This document shows, in pieces, positions 33,519-42,794 of a stretch of DNA of 64,000 nt; positions within the stretch are counted from its first letter, which is position 1; every line of letters begins with the position of its first letter. The DNA is taken from contig AP021858.1 of NCBI GenBank assembly GCA_017347465.1, forward strand, positions 1,568,472-1,632,471. Direction: 5' to 3'. This DNA is from Candidatus Nitrosymbiomonas proteolyticus. GTDB taxonomy: Bacteria > Armatimonadota > Fimbriimonadia > Fimbriimonadales > Fimbriimonadaceae. The position numbers and the translations under genes were made by a program. The notes beneath the pieces were generated by a model. That model saw only the letters and a list, made by a program, of their open reading frames with translations. It was not told the DNA's origin and searched no databases.

Positions 33519-35297
33519 ATGATGCAATCGCGTTCGAGGTTCTGGAGTTGGTTGAATTGGCCCGCGATCTTTGCTCTCCTTCTGGCGGGCTGGCTGTGCG
33601 TAGGCTGTGGCGGAGGGGGCGGCGCGACCGAACTCCTTTATCAAACCGATTGGACCAACCGGGGGAGGTCGGTGACGGGACTCTCGCAGAGGGTTCGCCT
33701 CTACACGGCCTCGAATCAACTCGTGCAAACGCTCGTGATGAACCAGGACGCCAACGGTTTGCAGGGCCTGACGATCCCCGTGTCCGGCAGCGGTGTGTAC
33801 AGGCTTTACGTCGAACTGTATTCGCAGCGCGACCTGTTGGGCGTCCGGACCGGAGTCCTCGAAACGCTCGTTACGCTTTCCGGCCGGACGACGTTTTTGA
33901 GCGCCGTGGGCGAAGACCCCACGATGGTCGAGGTCACTCCCGAATCGGCCAGCGTCAAGGTTCAGCACAGCCGCCAATATTACGCTGCAGGGTACAGCGG
34001 TGCGAATCGGGCGGTTTTCGTCGAAGACGAGGCCTTCGAGTGGTCGGCGCTCGGCGGAGTTGCGAGCGTCAATGAAACCGGAATCGCCCTTGGGCTGACA
34101 CCGGGAAGCGGGACCCTCCGAGCCACCCACAGCGACACCGGCCACCAAGGCAGTGGGCTGATCACGGTCGACCCGTTTCAGGCCACGCAGACGAAATGGA
34201 CGGTCATGGTGTTCCTGAACGCCGCAAACGATTTATACACGTTCAGCACTCTCAACGTGAATCAGATGGAGTCTGTGGCGCAGAATCCCGACGTTCGATT
34301 CGTCGTGCAGTGGAAGCAGTCCCAATCGGTTTGGCCCTCGTCCAGCTTCGACGGCACGCGCCGCTATCTGGTCAAGCCCGACACGACTTCGAGCATCGCG
34401 AGCGAGTTGATTCAAGACATGGGCCCTGGGGTCGATATGGGCCAGGCCTCCACGCTCCTCGACTTCGTGAACTGGACCAAGACGTATTACCCCGCCGATC
34501 GCTACGTGCTCGTGGTGTGGAACCACGGCAACGGCTGGCGCAGGAAGCCAGAGGACACGCTGCCGACGCGGGCGGTCAGCTACGATGACGAAACGGGCAA
34601 CGCAATCCAGACATGGCAGCTTTCGCAGGCCATCGGCAACAACGTTCTCGACATCATCGCGTGGGACGCGAGCCTGATGCAGATGCTGGAAGTGGCGTAC
34701 GAGTTGCAGGACCGCGCTCAGTTGATCGTCGGCAGTGAGGAGAGCCCTCCGGGCGAAGGCTATCCTTACGACCTCATCTTTGGAGAGTTTCGCGACAGCC
34801 CCGATGCCTCGACGGTGACTCTCTCTAAGGCGTTCGTCGATGGGATGCTTGCGGTGCCGGCGTACCAGACCCGGAAGATCACGCAGAGCGTTCTCGACAC
34901 CAGCAAACTGCCGGCCCTTGGGGCCTCCGTGAGCGAATTGGCTTCGCAACTCATCGCGAATGTCGGGTCGATTGGAACCGAGATTCAGACGGTCCGCACG
35001 CAGGCCAAGAGCTACAGCCCGACGGCGTTCCGAGTTTATCGCGACCTGTACCACGTGTGCGAACTGATCGAATCGCTCATCGGGATTCCCGGCATTCAGA
35101 CCGCCGCTGCCGATGTTCGCGCAAAGATCGCCGACGCGGTGGTTTGGGAAGGGCACAACGTGAACTCGCTCAACAGCCACGGCGTCTCGATCGACTTTTC
35201 GTCTTCAGGCACGTATGCCGGGGTGGCGACGGATTACGCTCAGCTTCGATTCGCGCAAGAGACGATGTGGAACGAGTGGCTTTCCGTTGCCCCCTAG
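33519..35297 (+). CDS. Clostripain-like (C11) lipoprotein with a Cys-to-Ser nucleophile change
   Basis: 592 residues. The N-terminus is a signal peptide with a Cys before a Gly-run (LCVGCGGGGG), suggesting lipidation although the lipobox is poor. An Ig/fibronectin-like N-terminal half (to about residue 225) is followed by a C11 caspase-like domain. The catalytic His is in VVWNHGNGW (His336). The usual D-A-C-L-M nucleophile segment here reads WDASLMQM, with Ser at position 385, followed by the family-typical SEESPPGEGYPY. It may be an inactive peptidase or a Ser variant. Start ATG 33519 follows GAGGTAAGG; it is divergent from the GGDEF gene. Confidence 0.88.
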   Translation: MMQSRSRFWSWLNWPAIFALLLAGWLCVGCGGGGGATELLYQTDWTNRGRSVTGLSQRVRLYTASNQLVQTLVMNQDANGLQGLTIPVSGSGVYRLYVELYSQRDLLGVRTGVLETLVTLSGRTTFLSAVGEDPTMVEVTPESASVKVQHSRQYYAAGYSGANRAVFVEDEAFEWSALGGVASVNETGIALGLTPGSGTLRATHSDTGHQGSGLITVDPFQATQTKWTVMVFLNAANDLYTFSTLNVNQMESVAQNPDVRFVVQWKQSQSVWPSSSFDGTRRYLVKPDTTSSIASELIQDMGPGVDMGQASTLLDFVNWTKTYYPADRYVLVVWNHGNGWRRKPEDTLPTRAVSYDDETGNAIQTWQLSQAIGNNVLDIIAWDASLMQMLEVAYELQDRAQLIVGSEESPPGEGYPYDLIFGEFRDSPDASTVTLSKAFVDGMLAVPAYQTRKITQSVLDTSKLPALGASVSELASQLIANVGSIGTEIQTVRTQAKSYSPTAFRVYRDLYHVCELIESLIGIPGIQTAAADVRAKIADAVVWEGHNVNSLNSHGVSIDFSSSGTYAGVATDYAQLRFAQETMWNEWLSVAP

Positions 35298-35301
35298 GGG
35301 C

Positions 35302-36321
35302 TTAGCGGAGAAGCCTTTCCTTGAGGAAGCGGGCTCGCTGCTGTCCAGCCGCGGCCTCGTTGGAGGGGCCACGGAAATCAAGCGTTGCGAGCCACGTATC
35401 GACGTCGCGGTGGGTCACCTCGGACGTTTGCTTCGCCGCCGCCCCCCATCGAACCCACGCCAGGACCCTCAGGGCCTCGGAGAGTTGGACAGAACCGGAG
35501 GTCGCGACGTATTCGAGCCCGGACTGCACCCGGTGTTCGAGTTCGGTCGTCGAAATGGACTCGCGGGCTCGGCGCTCTTCGTCGATAAGGTACTGAACCG
35601 CCCCCACGAACGCCTCGATGGCTCCGCTGACGATGCTGACTTGCAGGAACGCTCCTACGGCTCGGCTAGATTCTCCAAAGAGGCCCCGCGCCACCACTCC
35701 GCGGTCGGCCAAGGCGCGCAACACGTTGGGCAGGCGCTTGGCGTGAGCGAGGCCGATCAGATGCACCATCGAGGAAAGCCGGATACCTGAGCCGCAGTTG
35801 TAGGGGCTCGCGGAGAGATATCCGAACCGAGGAGATTCGGCAAACTCGAGGTCGCGGGCGAGAGCGTCCAGCGTCTCCGAAGCGGCTTTCCGCGACTTGC
35901 GCAGCGACCACCCCGGCGAGAGCGATTGAATGCGGAGGTGGTCCTCTTCGTTAACCATGACGCTGCAGAGCCGCTTGGCCTCCAAAACGACCGCGCGTCC
36001 GGGTTGGTTGACCGGGAATCGGGGCGAGATCAGTCGGCAACCGATGAGATAGTCCCTTTCGGAAGGGGAAAGCTGAGAGAGGATGGTCCAATTCGGGAGG
36101 TTTTGGGAGGCTGAAGAGGAAACGCTCGCGAGGATTTGTTCGAGTTCGTCGGGAGGTGCGTTGTGGGGGAACCGAAAGCCGCGCAGGTTCCGCATCACTC
36201 GCGCGCGGGTACTGAGCACGACGTCGTCGTGGGGCGCGCCAGGCTTGAGCCAAGCAGGCGCAGACATCGATCGCATGACAAGCTCACGCCAGGAGTCGGC
36301 TTCTGGGGCGCCTGGGGGCAT
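35302..36321 (-). CDS. McsB-like protein arginine kinase (phosphagen kinase fold)
   Basis: 339 residues. VVLSTRARVMRNLRG, SVMVNEEDHLRIQ and the GLFGESSRAVGAFLQVS segment identify a bacterial ATP:guanido phosphotransferase of the McsB type, which phosphorylates arginine on proteins such as CtsR for ClpC degradation. The catalytic region reads YLSASPYNCGSGIR where active enzymes have TSCPTNxGTG, so the usual Cys is Ser172 and a Cys appears at 176. No mcsA, ctsR or clpC is adjacent; it is convergent with the clostripain gene, four bases apart, and divergent from pilB. Confidence 0.88.
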   Translation of the reverse strand: MPPGAPEADSWRELVMRSMSAPAWLKPGAPHDDVVLSTRARVMRNLRGFRFPHNAPPDELEQILASVSSSASQNLPNWTILSQLSPSERDYLIGCRLISPRFPVNQPGRAVVLEAKRLCSVMVNEEDHLRIQSLSPGWSLRKSRKAASETLDALARDLEFAESPRFGYLSASPYNCGSGIRLSSMVHLIGLAHAKRLPNVLRALADRGVVARGLFGESSRAVGAFLQVSIVSGAIEAFVGAVQYLIDEERRARESISTTELEHRVQSGLEYVATSGSVQLSEALRVLAWVRWGAAAKQTSEVTHRDVDTWLATLDFRGPSNEAAAGQQRARFLKERLLR

Positions 36322-36397
36322 GAGTGGATTCTACTCAGGGGTCGCGGATCGCAGCATTCCGACAAAGCTACGGGCATGGCGGGCCGCCGGAAGTGGA

Positions 36398-38161
36398 ATG
36401 AGTGTATCGGACCGTCCTCCGGAGGACGCGTTAGGGCTGGCGATGCTTTCAGGCGAGGTTTTTGTTCAAGAGGGTTACATCAGCGAGGAGCAACTCCGCC
36501 TCGCGGAAGAAAAGCAGCGCGAGTTAGGGGGCGCGGACCCGATCGCGCGGGTCCTCGTCAACATGGGGCTGATTCAGGAGCGCGACCGCGTAAAGTGCCT
36601 CGGCAAGGTCTGGGGTCTCATGTTCGCCGAGGTCGCCGACATTCGTCCGCCTGCGGATGTCCTCGCGCAGATTCCTCCTCAGACTGCGAAGCGGTTCAGG
36701 TGTTTGCCGATCGGGCGCAACGAAAGCAAGCTCATTGTGGCGATGGCGAACCCGCTCGATGTGTTCGTGATCGACGAACTGAGGCTTGCGACAGGACTCG
36801 AAATCGAGCCCGTCATCGCCATCGAAGAGGACCTCAACACGGCCATCGGAGCGCTTTATAAGGTCGATGTCAACGTCAACGACGCGCTCGCGGGGGTCAT
36901 GCGGGACTTCGATGGCGATATTGAACTCACGCAGGGCGCGGACGACGAACTGAGCGAGGCCGAACTCAGGGAGATGGGGGAGGACGCCCCGATCATCCGC
37001 CTGGCCAACCTCATCATTAACCAAGCCATCCATGACCGTGCGAGCGACATCCACATTGAGCCGAATCGCGAAGGACTCCTGGTTCGGTACCGCATCGACG
37101 GCGTGATGATCGAGGGCATGAAGCTCCCCCGGAAAGTGGTGGCCCCGTTGTGCTCGCGGTTCAAGATCATGTCGAACATGGACATCGCCGAAAAGCGGGT
37201 CCCGCAGGACAACCGAATCGGCGTCACGGTTGGAGGGAAGGAGTACGACCTTCGCGTTTCCACCTTGCCGGTCGTCTATGGCGAGAAGATCGTGTTGAGG
37301 GTTCTCGACAAAGGGGGCGTGATGGTGGGCCTGAGCCGCCTCGGGTTCCTGCCCCAAAACATGAAGAACCTCGAAGACGTTTGTTCGAGAAGTTACGGGA
37401 TCATCCTCGTAACGGGTCCGACCGGGTCCGGGAAGTCGACGACGCTGTATTCGATCCTGAACAAGCTCAACGATGGCCAGGCGAACATTATCACCATCGA
37501 AGACCCCGTCGAATACGAGATTCAAGGGATCAACCAATGCAACGTGAACGTGCGCGCCGGTATGACCTTTGCGGCCGGACTCCGCGCGATGCTCCGGCAG
37601 GACCCCGATATCATCATGGTCGGCGAGATGCGGGATACCGAAACGGCGACCATCGCCATGGAAGCCGCGCTGACAGGCCACCTTGTGCTTTCGACGCTTC
37701 ACACCAACGATGCGCCGTCGGCGACCACACGGCTCATCGAAATGGGCGTCGAGCCGTTCCTCATCTCCTCCTCGATCGTATGCGTGCTGGCTCAGCGTCT
37801 TGTGAGGCAAATCTGCCCGCGCTGCAAAGAGGCGTATGCGGGGACGCGAGAGGGCCTGATTCGGTATGGCTTCCCGGTGCCCGAAGAGATCGGCGCTGAG
37901 ACGGGGGGTGAGGTGACTCTCTTCCGAGGAAAGGGGTGCGACGCCTGCAAAGGCACCGGCTACAAGGGGCGCACGGGAATCCATGAGTTGATGATGATGT
38001 CGGACGAAATCCGCGACCTGACGCTTCAGAAATCCCCATCCCACTCGATTCGAAGCGTGGCCATCGAGCAAGGCATGAGATCGCTCCAGATGGACGCCGT
38101 GCAGAAGATCCTCATGGGGATCACTTCGGTCGACGAGACGCTGAGGGTGATCTATGCCTAG
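36398..38161 (+). CDS. pilB: Type IV pilus assembly ATPase PilB
   Basis: 587 residues. A GspE N-terminal domain (FVQEGYISEEQL) is followed by the ATPase: Walker A GPTGSGKST near residue 339, Asp-box IEDPVEYE, Walker B DPDIIMVGEMRD and the His box TGHLVLSTLHTND. A CPRC..CDAC zinc motif is near residue 475. It powers pilus extension. The start ATG 36398 is the first that lies after the divergent mcsB-like start. The next gene is HDOD, then pilT, forming a pilus motor operon. Confidence 0.93.
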   Translation: MSVSDRPPEDALGLAMLSGEVFVQEGYISEEQLRLAEEKQRELGGADPIARVLVNMGLIQERDRVKCLGKVWGLMFAEVADIRPPADVLAQIPPQTAKRFRCLPIGRNESKLIVAMANPLDVFVIDELRLATGLEIEPVIAIEEDLNTAIGALYKVDVNVNDALAGVMRDFDGDIELTQGADDELSEAELREMGEDAPIIRLANLIINQAIHDRASDIHIEPNREGLLVRYRIDGVMIEGMKLPRKVVAPLCSRFKIMSNMDIAEKRVPQDNRIGVTVGGKEYDLRVSTLPVVYGEKIVLRVLDKGGVMVGLSRLGFLPQNMKNLEDVCSRSYGIILVTGPTGSGKSTTLYSILNKLNDGQANIITIEDPVEYEIQGINQCNVNVRAGMTFAAGLRAMLRQDPDIIMVGEMRDTETATIAMEAALTGHLVLSTLHTNDAPSATTRLIEMGVEPFLISSSIVCVLAQRLVRQICPRCKEAYAGTREGLIRYGFPVPEEIGAETGGEVTLFRGKGCDACKGTGYKGRTGIHELMMMSDEIRDLTLQKSPSHSIRSVAIEQGMRSLQMDAVQKILMGITSVDETLRVIYA

Positions 38162-38238
38162 CGGCGGGTCTGTTGGAGCGGCGGGAAACTGCCGACAACT
38201 ATGGAGGAACGCCCTTTGAGGGGAGGGGCCGAGAAACT

Positions 38239-39105
38239 ATGTCTGCCGTACCCGCTCCACAACCGTTTGACCCGGTGAAGCCTTTGCTCGCGAAGGTTCG
38301 GGAAGTCGCCGTTTTGCCCCATGTCGTCTACAAAGTCGTCGAGTTGTCAGGTTCCGCCGAGTCATCGACCGGCCAAATCGAGAACGCGATTTCGGTCGAT
38401 CCTGGGTTCAGCAGCCGTCTGCTGACCGTAGCGAACTCAGCCTATTACGCACTGCCGAAGAAGATCACGTCGATCAAGGACGCGATCATGTTCCTTGGGT
38501 TCAAGACGATTCGCCAGATCGCGATGACGGTCGGCCTCTACGATATGTTCGTCGGAAAGACCGATAAGGAGTCGCTTCGCCGAAGGCAGTGGTGGCGGCG
38601 CTCGGTCGATACGGCGATTTGCTGCAAGTGGATCGCCAGGGAGACGCGCAAGCTCTCTCCCGAAGACGCCTATACTTGCGGGCTGCTGCACCTCATCGGC
38701 TGCACTCTGCTCGACCGCTTCGGTGAGGGCGACTATGAGAGAGTGGAGGCGCTCGCGGAGCACGGAATGCCGGTCTTCGAGGCCGAGCAGAAGGTGTTTG
38801 GCGCACATCACGCCGACGTAGCCGTTGCCGCCGCGACGCAATGGGGATTTCCCGATGCGCTGGTGCAAGGACTGATGTATCACCAGCCTCCGGCCGATTC
38901 TGAAGACCCGTACCTGATGCACCGCGCTTGCGTTGCCGTGGGGAGTTTGATCGCCAAGTGGGCGCTCGAAGGACTTCCGGAATCCGGCGACTACGATATT
39001 CCCCAGTGGGCTATGGAAGCGTTGGGAGTGACTGAGGAGTCGGTTCCGACTCTGGTCGAGCGGGCGATGAGCGTGATCGCTGAGGCAGCGGCCATGCAGA
39101 TTTGA
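38239..39105 (+). CDS. HDOD-domain protein
   Basis: 288 residues. LPHVVYKVVELSGS and NAISVDPGFSSRLLTVANSAYY begin the HDOD domain. The usual His/Asp metal ligands of HD enzymes are absent, as expected of HDOD. HDOD proteins act as signalling scaffolds, often linked to cyclic-di-GMP, chemotaxis or pilus motility. Its location between pilB and pilT suggests control of the pilus motor, which is inference. The start at ATG 38239 has a GGGGAGGGG purine run upstream; the longer frame (38173) is less likely. Confidence 0.85.
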   Translation: MSAVPAPQPFDPVKPLLAKVREVAVLPHVVYKVVELSGSAESSTGQIENAISVDPGFSSRLLTVANSAYYALPKKITSIKDAIMFLGFKTIRQIAMTVGLYDMFVGKTDKESLRRRQWWRRSVDTAICCKWIARETRKLSPEDAYTCGLLHLIGCTLLDRFGEGDYERVEALAEHGMPVFEAEQKVFGAHHADVAVAAATQWGFPDALVQGLMYHQPPADSEDPYLMHRACVAVGSLIAKWALEGLPESGDYDIPQWAMEALGVTEESVPTLVERAMSVIAEAAAMQI

Positions 39106-39126
39106 TGGGTTCTGAGGAGTATCTGA

Positions 39127-40506
39127 ATGGCAGAGAGCTTTAGCTGGGATCGAGTCGTCAAGCAGTCCGAGGAAGGCGTCGCGCCGACCGAGCCCGTCAG
39201 CCCTCCGCCGGTCGAGGCGCCTAGTCAAGAAACCACTTCGTCCGCTTCCGGCTGGCATGAAGGAGAAATCAGGTTGGAAGTGCAGTCCAACGAGGGCGCA
39301 CAAGCGGCCGCCGAACCGCATTACCGCCCTGCCCCGATTCCCGCCGAAGTCCACACGATGAAGCTCAACACGAGCAAGTTCGACATCAGTGAAGAGACTT
39401 CGAAGAACTCGACCTACCAGGCGACCGTCGATGCGAAGCCGATTGGCAGCACCCACCTGGACGAGATCGTGCGGGAGGCTGTCGAGCGGCGGGCGAGCGA
39501 TATTCATTTCACGGTCGGCCTCCCCCCAATGGCGAGGGTGGATGGCGAGATCATGTCCTTGCCTTATGAGGTGCTCAGCCAAGAGGACACTCGTAGGCTT
39601 GTGTACGACATCCTCACAGATGAGCACATCCAGACGTTTGAAAACTCGCACGAGCTGGATTTCAGCTATGGGATCACGGGCCTTTCCCGATTCCGCGTCA
39701 ACGTCTTCATGCAGCGAGACAGCGTAGCTGCAGCGCTTCGGGCGATTCCGACGAAGATCCCGACCTTCGAGCAACTTGGGCTCCCTCCTGTGATTCGTGA
39801 CCTCACGAACCGCCACTCCGGGCTCATTCTTGTTACGGGTCCGACGGGCTCGGGAAAGTCGACGACCATCGCCACGATGATCGACGACATCAACTCCAAC
39901 CGGGGCGGGCATATCGTCACCATCGAAGACCCTATCGAATACCTGCACGGACACAAGAAGTGCATCGTCAACCAACGGGAGTTGCACTCGGATACGTTCT
40001 CGTTCCACAACGCCTTGCGCGCGGTCTTGCGCGAAGACCCCGACATCATCCTCGTGGGTGAGCTTCGGGACCTGGAGACCATCGAGGCGGCTTTGACCCT
40101 CGCCGAAACGGGCCACCTCGTCTTTGGAACCTTGCATACGAGGAACGCCCCTGCCACGATCGATAGAATCGTCGACGTCTTTCCTTCGGATCAGCAAGAG
40201 CAAATCCGCGTACTTTTGGGGAATACCCTTGAAGCTGTCGTCTCGCAGCAGCTTCTGCCCCGATTGGGGGGCGGCCGCGTGGCCTCGCTGGAGATCATGA
40301 TCGGGGTCTCCGCCGTAAAGAACCTCATCCGCGAAGGCAAGACTCACCAGATGTATTCGGTAATCGAGACGAATTCCAACATCGGGATGCAGACGATGGA
40401 TCGCTCGCTCGCCGACCTCTTCCGGCGCGGCGCTTGCAGCTATGAGGAGTGCCTGATGCGCTGCGTCGACAAGGAAACCTTCACTCGCCTGGCCAAGGGC
40501 GGCTAA
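39127..40506 (+). CDS. pilT: Twitching motility retraction ATPase PilT with N-terminal extension
   Basis: 459 residues. The PilT core begins near residue 109 (LDEIVREAVERRASDIHFTVG). Walker A is GPTGSGKST near residue 238, Walker B DPDIILVGELRD, and the hallmark AETGHLVFGTLHTRNA follows. The first 105 residues are an extra acidic/Pro-Ser-rich segment without a recognised domain. PilT depolymerises the pilus. It starts 21 bases after the HDOD stop in the pilB operon. Other pil genes are not in this operon. Confidence 0.93.
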   Translation: MAESFSWDRVVKQSEEGVAPTEPVSPPPVEAPSQETTSSASGWHEGEIRLEVQSNEGAQAAAEPHYRPAPIPAEVHTMKLNTSKFDISEETSKNSTYQATVDAKPIGSTHLDEIVREAVERRASDIHFTVGLPPMARVDGEIMSLPYEVLSQEDTRRLVYDILTDEHIQTFENSHELDFSYGITGLSRFRVNVFMQRDSVAAALRAIPTKIPTFEQLGLPPVIRDLTNRHSGLILVTGPTGSGKSTTIATMIDDINSNRGGHIVTIEDPIEYLHGHKKCIVNQRELHSDTFSFHNALRAVLREDPDIILVGELRDLETIEAALTLAETGHLVFGTLHTRNAPATIDRIVDVFPSDQQEQIRVLLGNTLEAVVSQQLLPRLGGGRVASLEIMIGVSAVKNLIREGKTHQMYSVIETNSNIGMQTMDRSLADLFRRGACSYEECLMRCVDKETFTRLAKGG

Positions 40507-40520
40507 GGTCTCCTCAAGCT

Positions 40521-41447
40521 TCAGAAGTCGTCGACGGACCTGTAAGCGTCGATCAGCGCCCGCTCGCCTTCTTTGCCCGGCCTTGCGTTGCCGTGCTCCA
40601 TCCCCATAACTCCCTCGAAACGCTTGCCGTGGATGTGGCGGAACACGTTTCGGAAGTTGATTTCACCCGTAGTCGGCTCGCGCCTGCCCGGGTTGTCGCC
40701 GATTTGGAAGTAGGCGATCTCGGACCACGCCTGGTCGAGGTTTGGGATGAGGTTGCCTTCGTGGACTTGCTGGTGATAGAGGTCGTCCAGTATCTTGCAA
40801 GCGGGGCTGTTGACGGCGCGGCAAATCGCAAAAGCCTGAGCGATCTTGTTCAGGAACAGGTTGGGATGATCGCGGAAGTTGAGAGGTTCGAGCACCATTA
40901 CAAGGCCGTGGGGCTCGAATATCTCAGCCCCTCGCCGAAGGGCATCAATCACGTTTGCGGTTTGGATCCCGTTCTCGAGGCGCGGCTCGACGGTCCCAGG
41001 AACCACCGTCATCCACTTTGCGTTGACCCTCTTCGCGACTTCGACCGAGTCCCGAATGTCCTTGACGAACCGCTCCAGGTGGTCTTGGCGTCCGGTGGTG
41101 AGAGTGGGGCTCGTCCAATCGATCGTATTCGCGACGAATACTCCCATTGTGATCCCCAGGTCGGCCATGGCCTTGGCGATCCTCTCTTGTTCTTGCGGCG
41201 AACGGCCCTTCATGCCGTTGTCCTCCCACGCCCTAAACCCCTCGTCCGCCGCGAACTTGAGTTGGTCGACGGGGTCAGAGCCCGCGTGGCTCTGGAACAT
41301 GCCGAAGTGGGGGGCGTAGTTCAGGTGGAAGGCTTTTCTCTGAGGTGAGGGCGTGGTTTCGTTGAGCGACATGGCTGAGCCTGATGCGAGGGTGAGGCCG
41401 GAGGCTAATCCAGCCTTGAGGACATCCCGACGACTTTGATTCTGCAC
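40521..41447 (-). CDS. Tat-exported sugar phosphate isomerase/epimerase family protein
   Basis: 308 residues. An N-terminal SRRDVLKAGLASG segment is a twin-arginine signal. The body is the xylose-isomerase-like TIM barrel of hydroxypyruvate isomerase-type proteins: LKFAADEGFRAWEDN, VVPGTVEPR, LEPLNFRDHP, and MEHGNARPGKEGE at the C-terminus. It is probably a periplasmic sugar-active isomerase or lyase whose substrate is unknown. It lies 11 bases downstream of the Gfo/Idh gene on the same strand, a frequent pairing in sugar metabolism. Confidence 0.85.
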   Translation of the reverse strand: MQNQSRRDVLKAGLASGLTLASGSAMSLNETTPSPQRKAFHLNYAPHFGMFQSHAGSDPVDQLKFAADEGFRAWEDNGMKGRSPQEQERIAKAMADLGITMGVFVANTIDWTSPTLTTGRQDHLERFVKDIRDSVEVAKRVNAKWMTVVPGTVEPRLENGIQTANVIDALRRGAEIFEPHGLVMVLEPLNFRDHPNLFLNKIAQAFAICRAVNSPACKILDDLYHQQVHEGNLIPNLDQAWSEIAYFQIGDNPGRREPTTGEINFRNVFRHIHGKRFEGVMGMEHGNARPGKEGERALIDAYRSVDDF

Positions 41448-41457
41448 GGTCAGGCTC

Positions 41458-42714
41458 CTAAACGAACTTCGTCTTGCCCGGCATCGCGACCGGCGGGACT
41501 TCCAGCGGTCCGAATCCCAAGGTCTCCGGAATCAGCTTCTCTTGCGACTCCAGCGCCTGGTCCCATGAGATCTCCGCTCCTGTGTAAGCCGCCATTCGGC
41601 CCATAATCGCGGTCAGCGTACTCTCGGCGACTTGGCGGCCCTCGTTGATGTAACCCTTTCCTCGAATCGCCTCGACGAGGTTTCGGTGTTCGAGCATATA
41701 GGGGTTGGGTCGCTCGCCTTCCCACCTCCAGGCCTTCTCGCCGCGAATGTAGGTGTTGCCGTTCGAGGTTCCCTTGGTTCCCACGAGGTGTTCGGAAACT
41801 CGTCCCGCGGTGTTGTCGATTTGGCGGCACATACTGACGAGCTTGACCCCGTTGTCGTACTCGTACTCGGTGGCGAAGTGGTCGAAAATGTGCCCAAAGA
41901 CGGGCTCTGTGCGGACCTGCCTGCCTGCCAGCGAAACCGCCTTGGCCGGATGTTTGCCCATCGCCCAGTTGCAAACATCGAGGTTGTGTACGTGCTGCTC
42001 GACGATGTGATCTCCTGAGAGCCAAGCGAAGTACAGCCAGTTGCGGAGCTGCCATTCCATGTCGGTCATCGACGCGCTCTTGGGAACGCTCCAGAGCGCG
42101 CCCTGATTCCAGTAGGCGTAGCACGCGACGACATCGCCCATCTGGCCCTCATGGATGCGTTTCATGGCTTCACGGTACGCGAAATCGTGCCTGCGCTGGG
42201 TCCCGGCGACGATGTTGAGGCCGCGCTCTTTCGCCCGGTCGGAGGCCGCAAAGACCTCTCGAATGCCCGGCGCATCGGTCGCCACGGGCTTTTCCATAAA
42301 CACGTGCTTGCGGGCGTCGATGGCCGCCTTGAGATGAAGGGGACGGAACCCAGGCGGGGTTGCGAGAATCACGTAATCGACCCCGGAACCAAGAACGCCC
42401 TCATAAGCTCGCCAACCGGTGAACGCTCGACCGTCGGGGACCTGGTAGCGGTCGTTGAGGTTCTTGCGAAGAGCCTCGCGGGAGCCTGCAAGGCGATCGG
42501 GGAAGAGGTCACCCATCGCCCAGATGACGACACCAGGGTCCGCGTTCGCGGCGTCCACGGCTGCGCCGGAGCCTCGTCCTCCGCAGCCGATCACGCCGAC
42601 CTTGATTGTGTTCGAACCTTGCGCGAAAACCCCTGCGGGACTCAGGAGCGCTGCCGCGGTTGCGGCGGAACCGGCGAGGAAATGCCTGCGAGAGAGATCA
42701 TTGGGGCCTGACAT
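41458..42714 (-). CDS. Tat-exported Gfo/Idh/MocA family oxidoreductase
   Basis: About 418 residues. A twin-arginine signal (SRRHFLAGSAATAAALL) is followed by a Rossmann motif (KVGVIGCGGRGSGAAVDAAN), EKPVATD and the C-terminal alpha/beta fold. These secreted dehydrogenases are common in the Planctomycetes/Armatimonadota type of genomes. A TATGCT box lies six bases before the ATG at 42714, supporting that start and a leaderless mRNA. It precedes the isomerase gene in the same operon. Substrate is unknown. Confidence 0.88.
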   Translation of the reverse strand: MSGPNDLSRRHFLAGSAATAAALLSPAGVFAQGSNTIKVGVIGCGGRGSGAAVDAANADPGVVIWAMGDLFPDRLAGSREALRKNLNDRYQVPDGRAFTGWRAYEGVLGSGVDYVILATPPGFRPLHLKAAIDARKHVFMEKPVATDAPGIREVFAASDRAKERGLNIVAGTQRRHDFAYREAMKRIHEGQMGDVVACYAYWNQGALWSVPKSASMTDMEWQLRNWLYFAWLSGDHIVEQHVHNLDVCNWAMGKHPAKAVSLAGRQVRTEPVFGHIFDHFATEYEYDNGVKLVSMCRQIDNTAGRVSEHLVGTKGTSNGNTYIRGEKAWRWEGERPNPYMLEHRNLVEAIRGKGYINEGRQVAESTLTAIMGRMAAYTGAEISWDQALESQEKLIPETLGFGPLEVPPVAMPGKTKFV

Positions 42715-42794
42715 GCCATAAGCATAGCGCGAATTTTCGGGCGATGGCGCGCAACTCCGCCAAGAAATTTCTGCCGATGAAACGAGAAGCTCAG

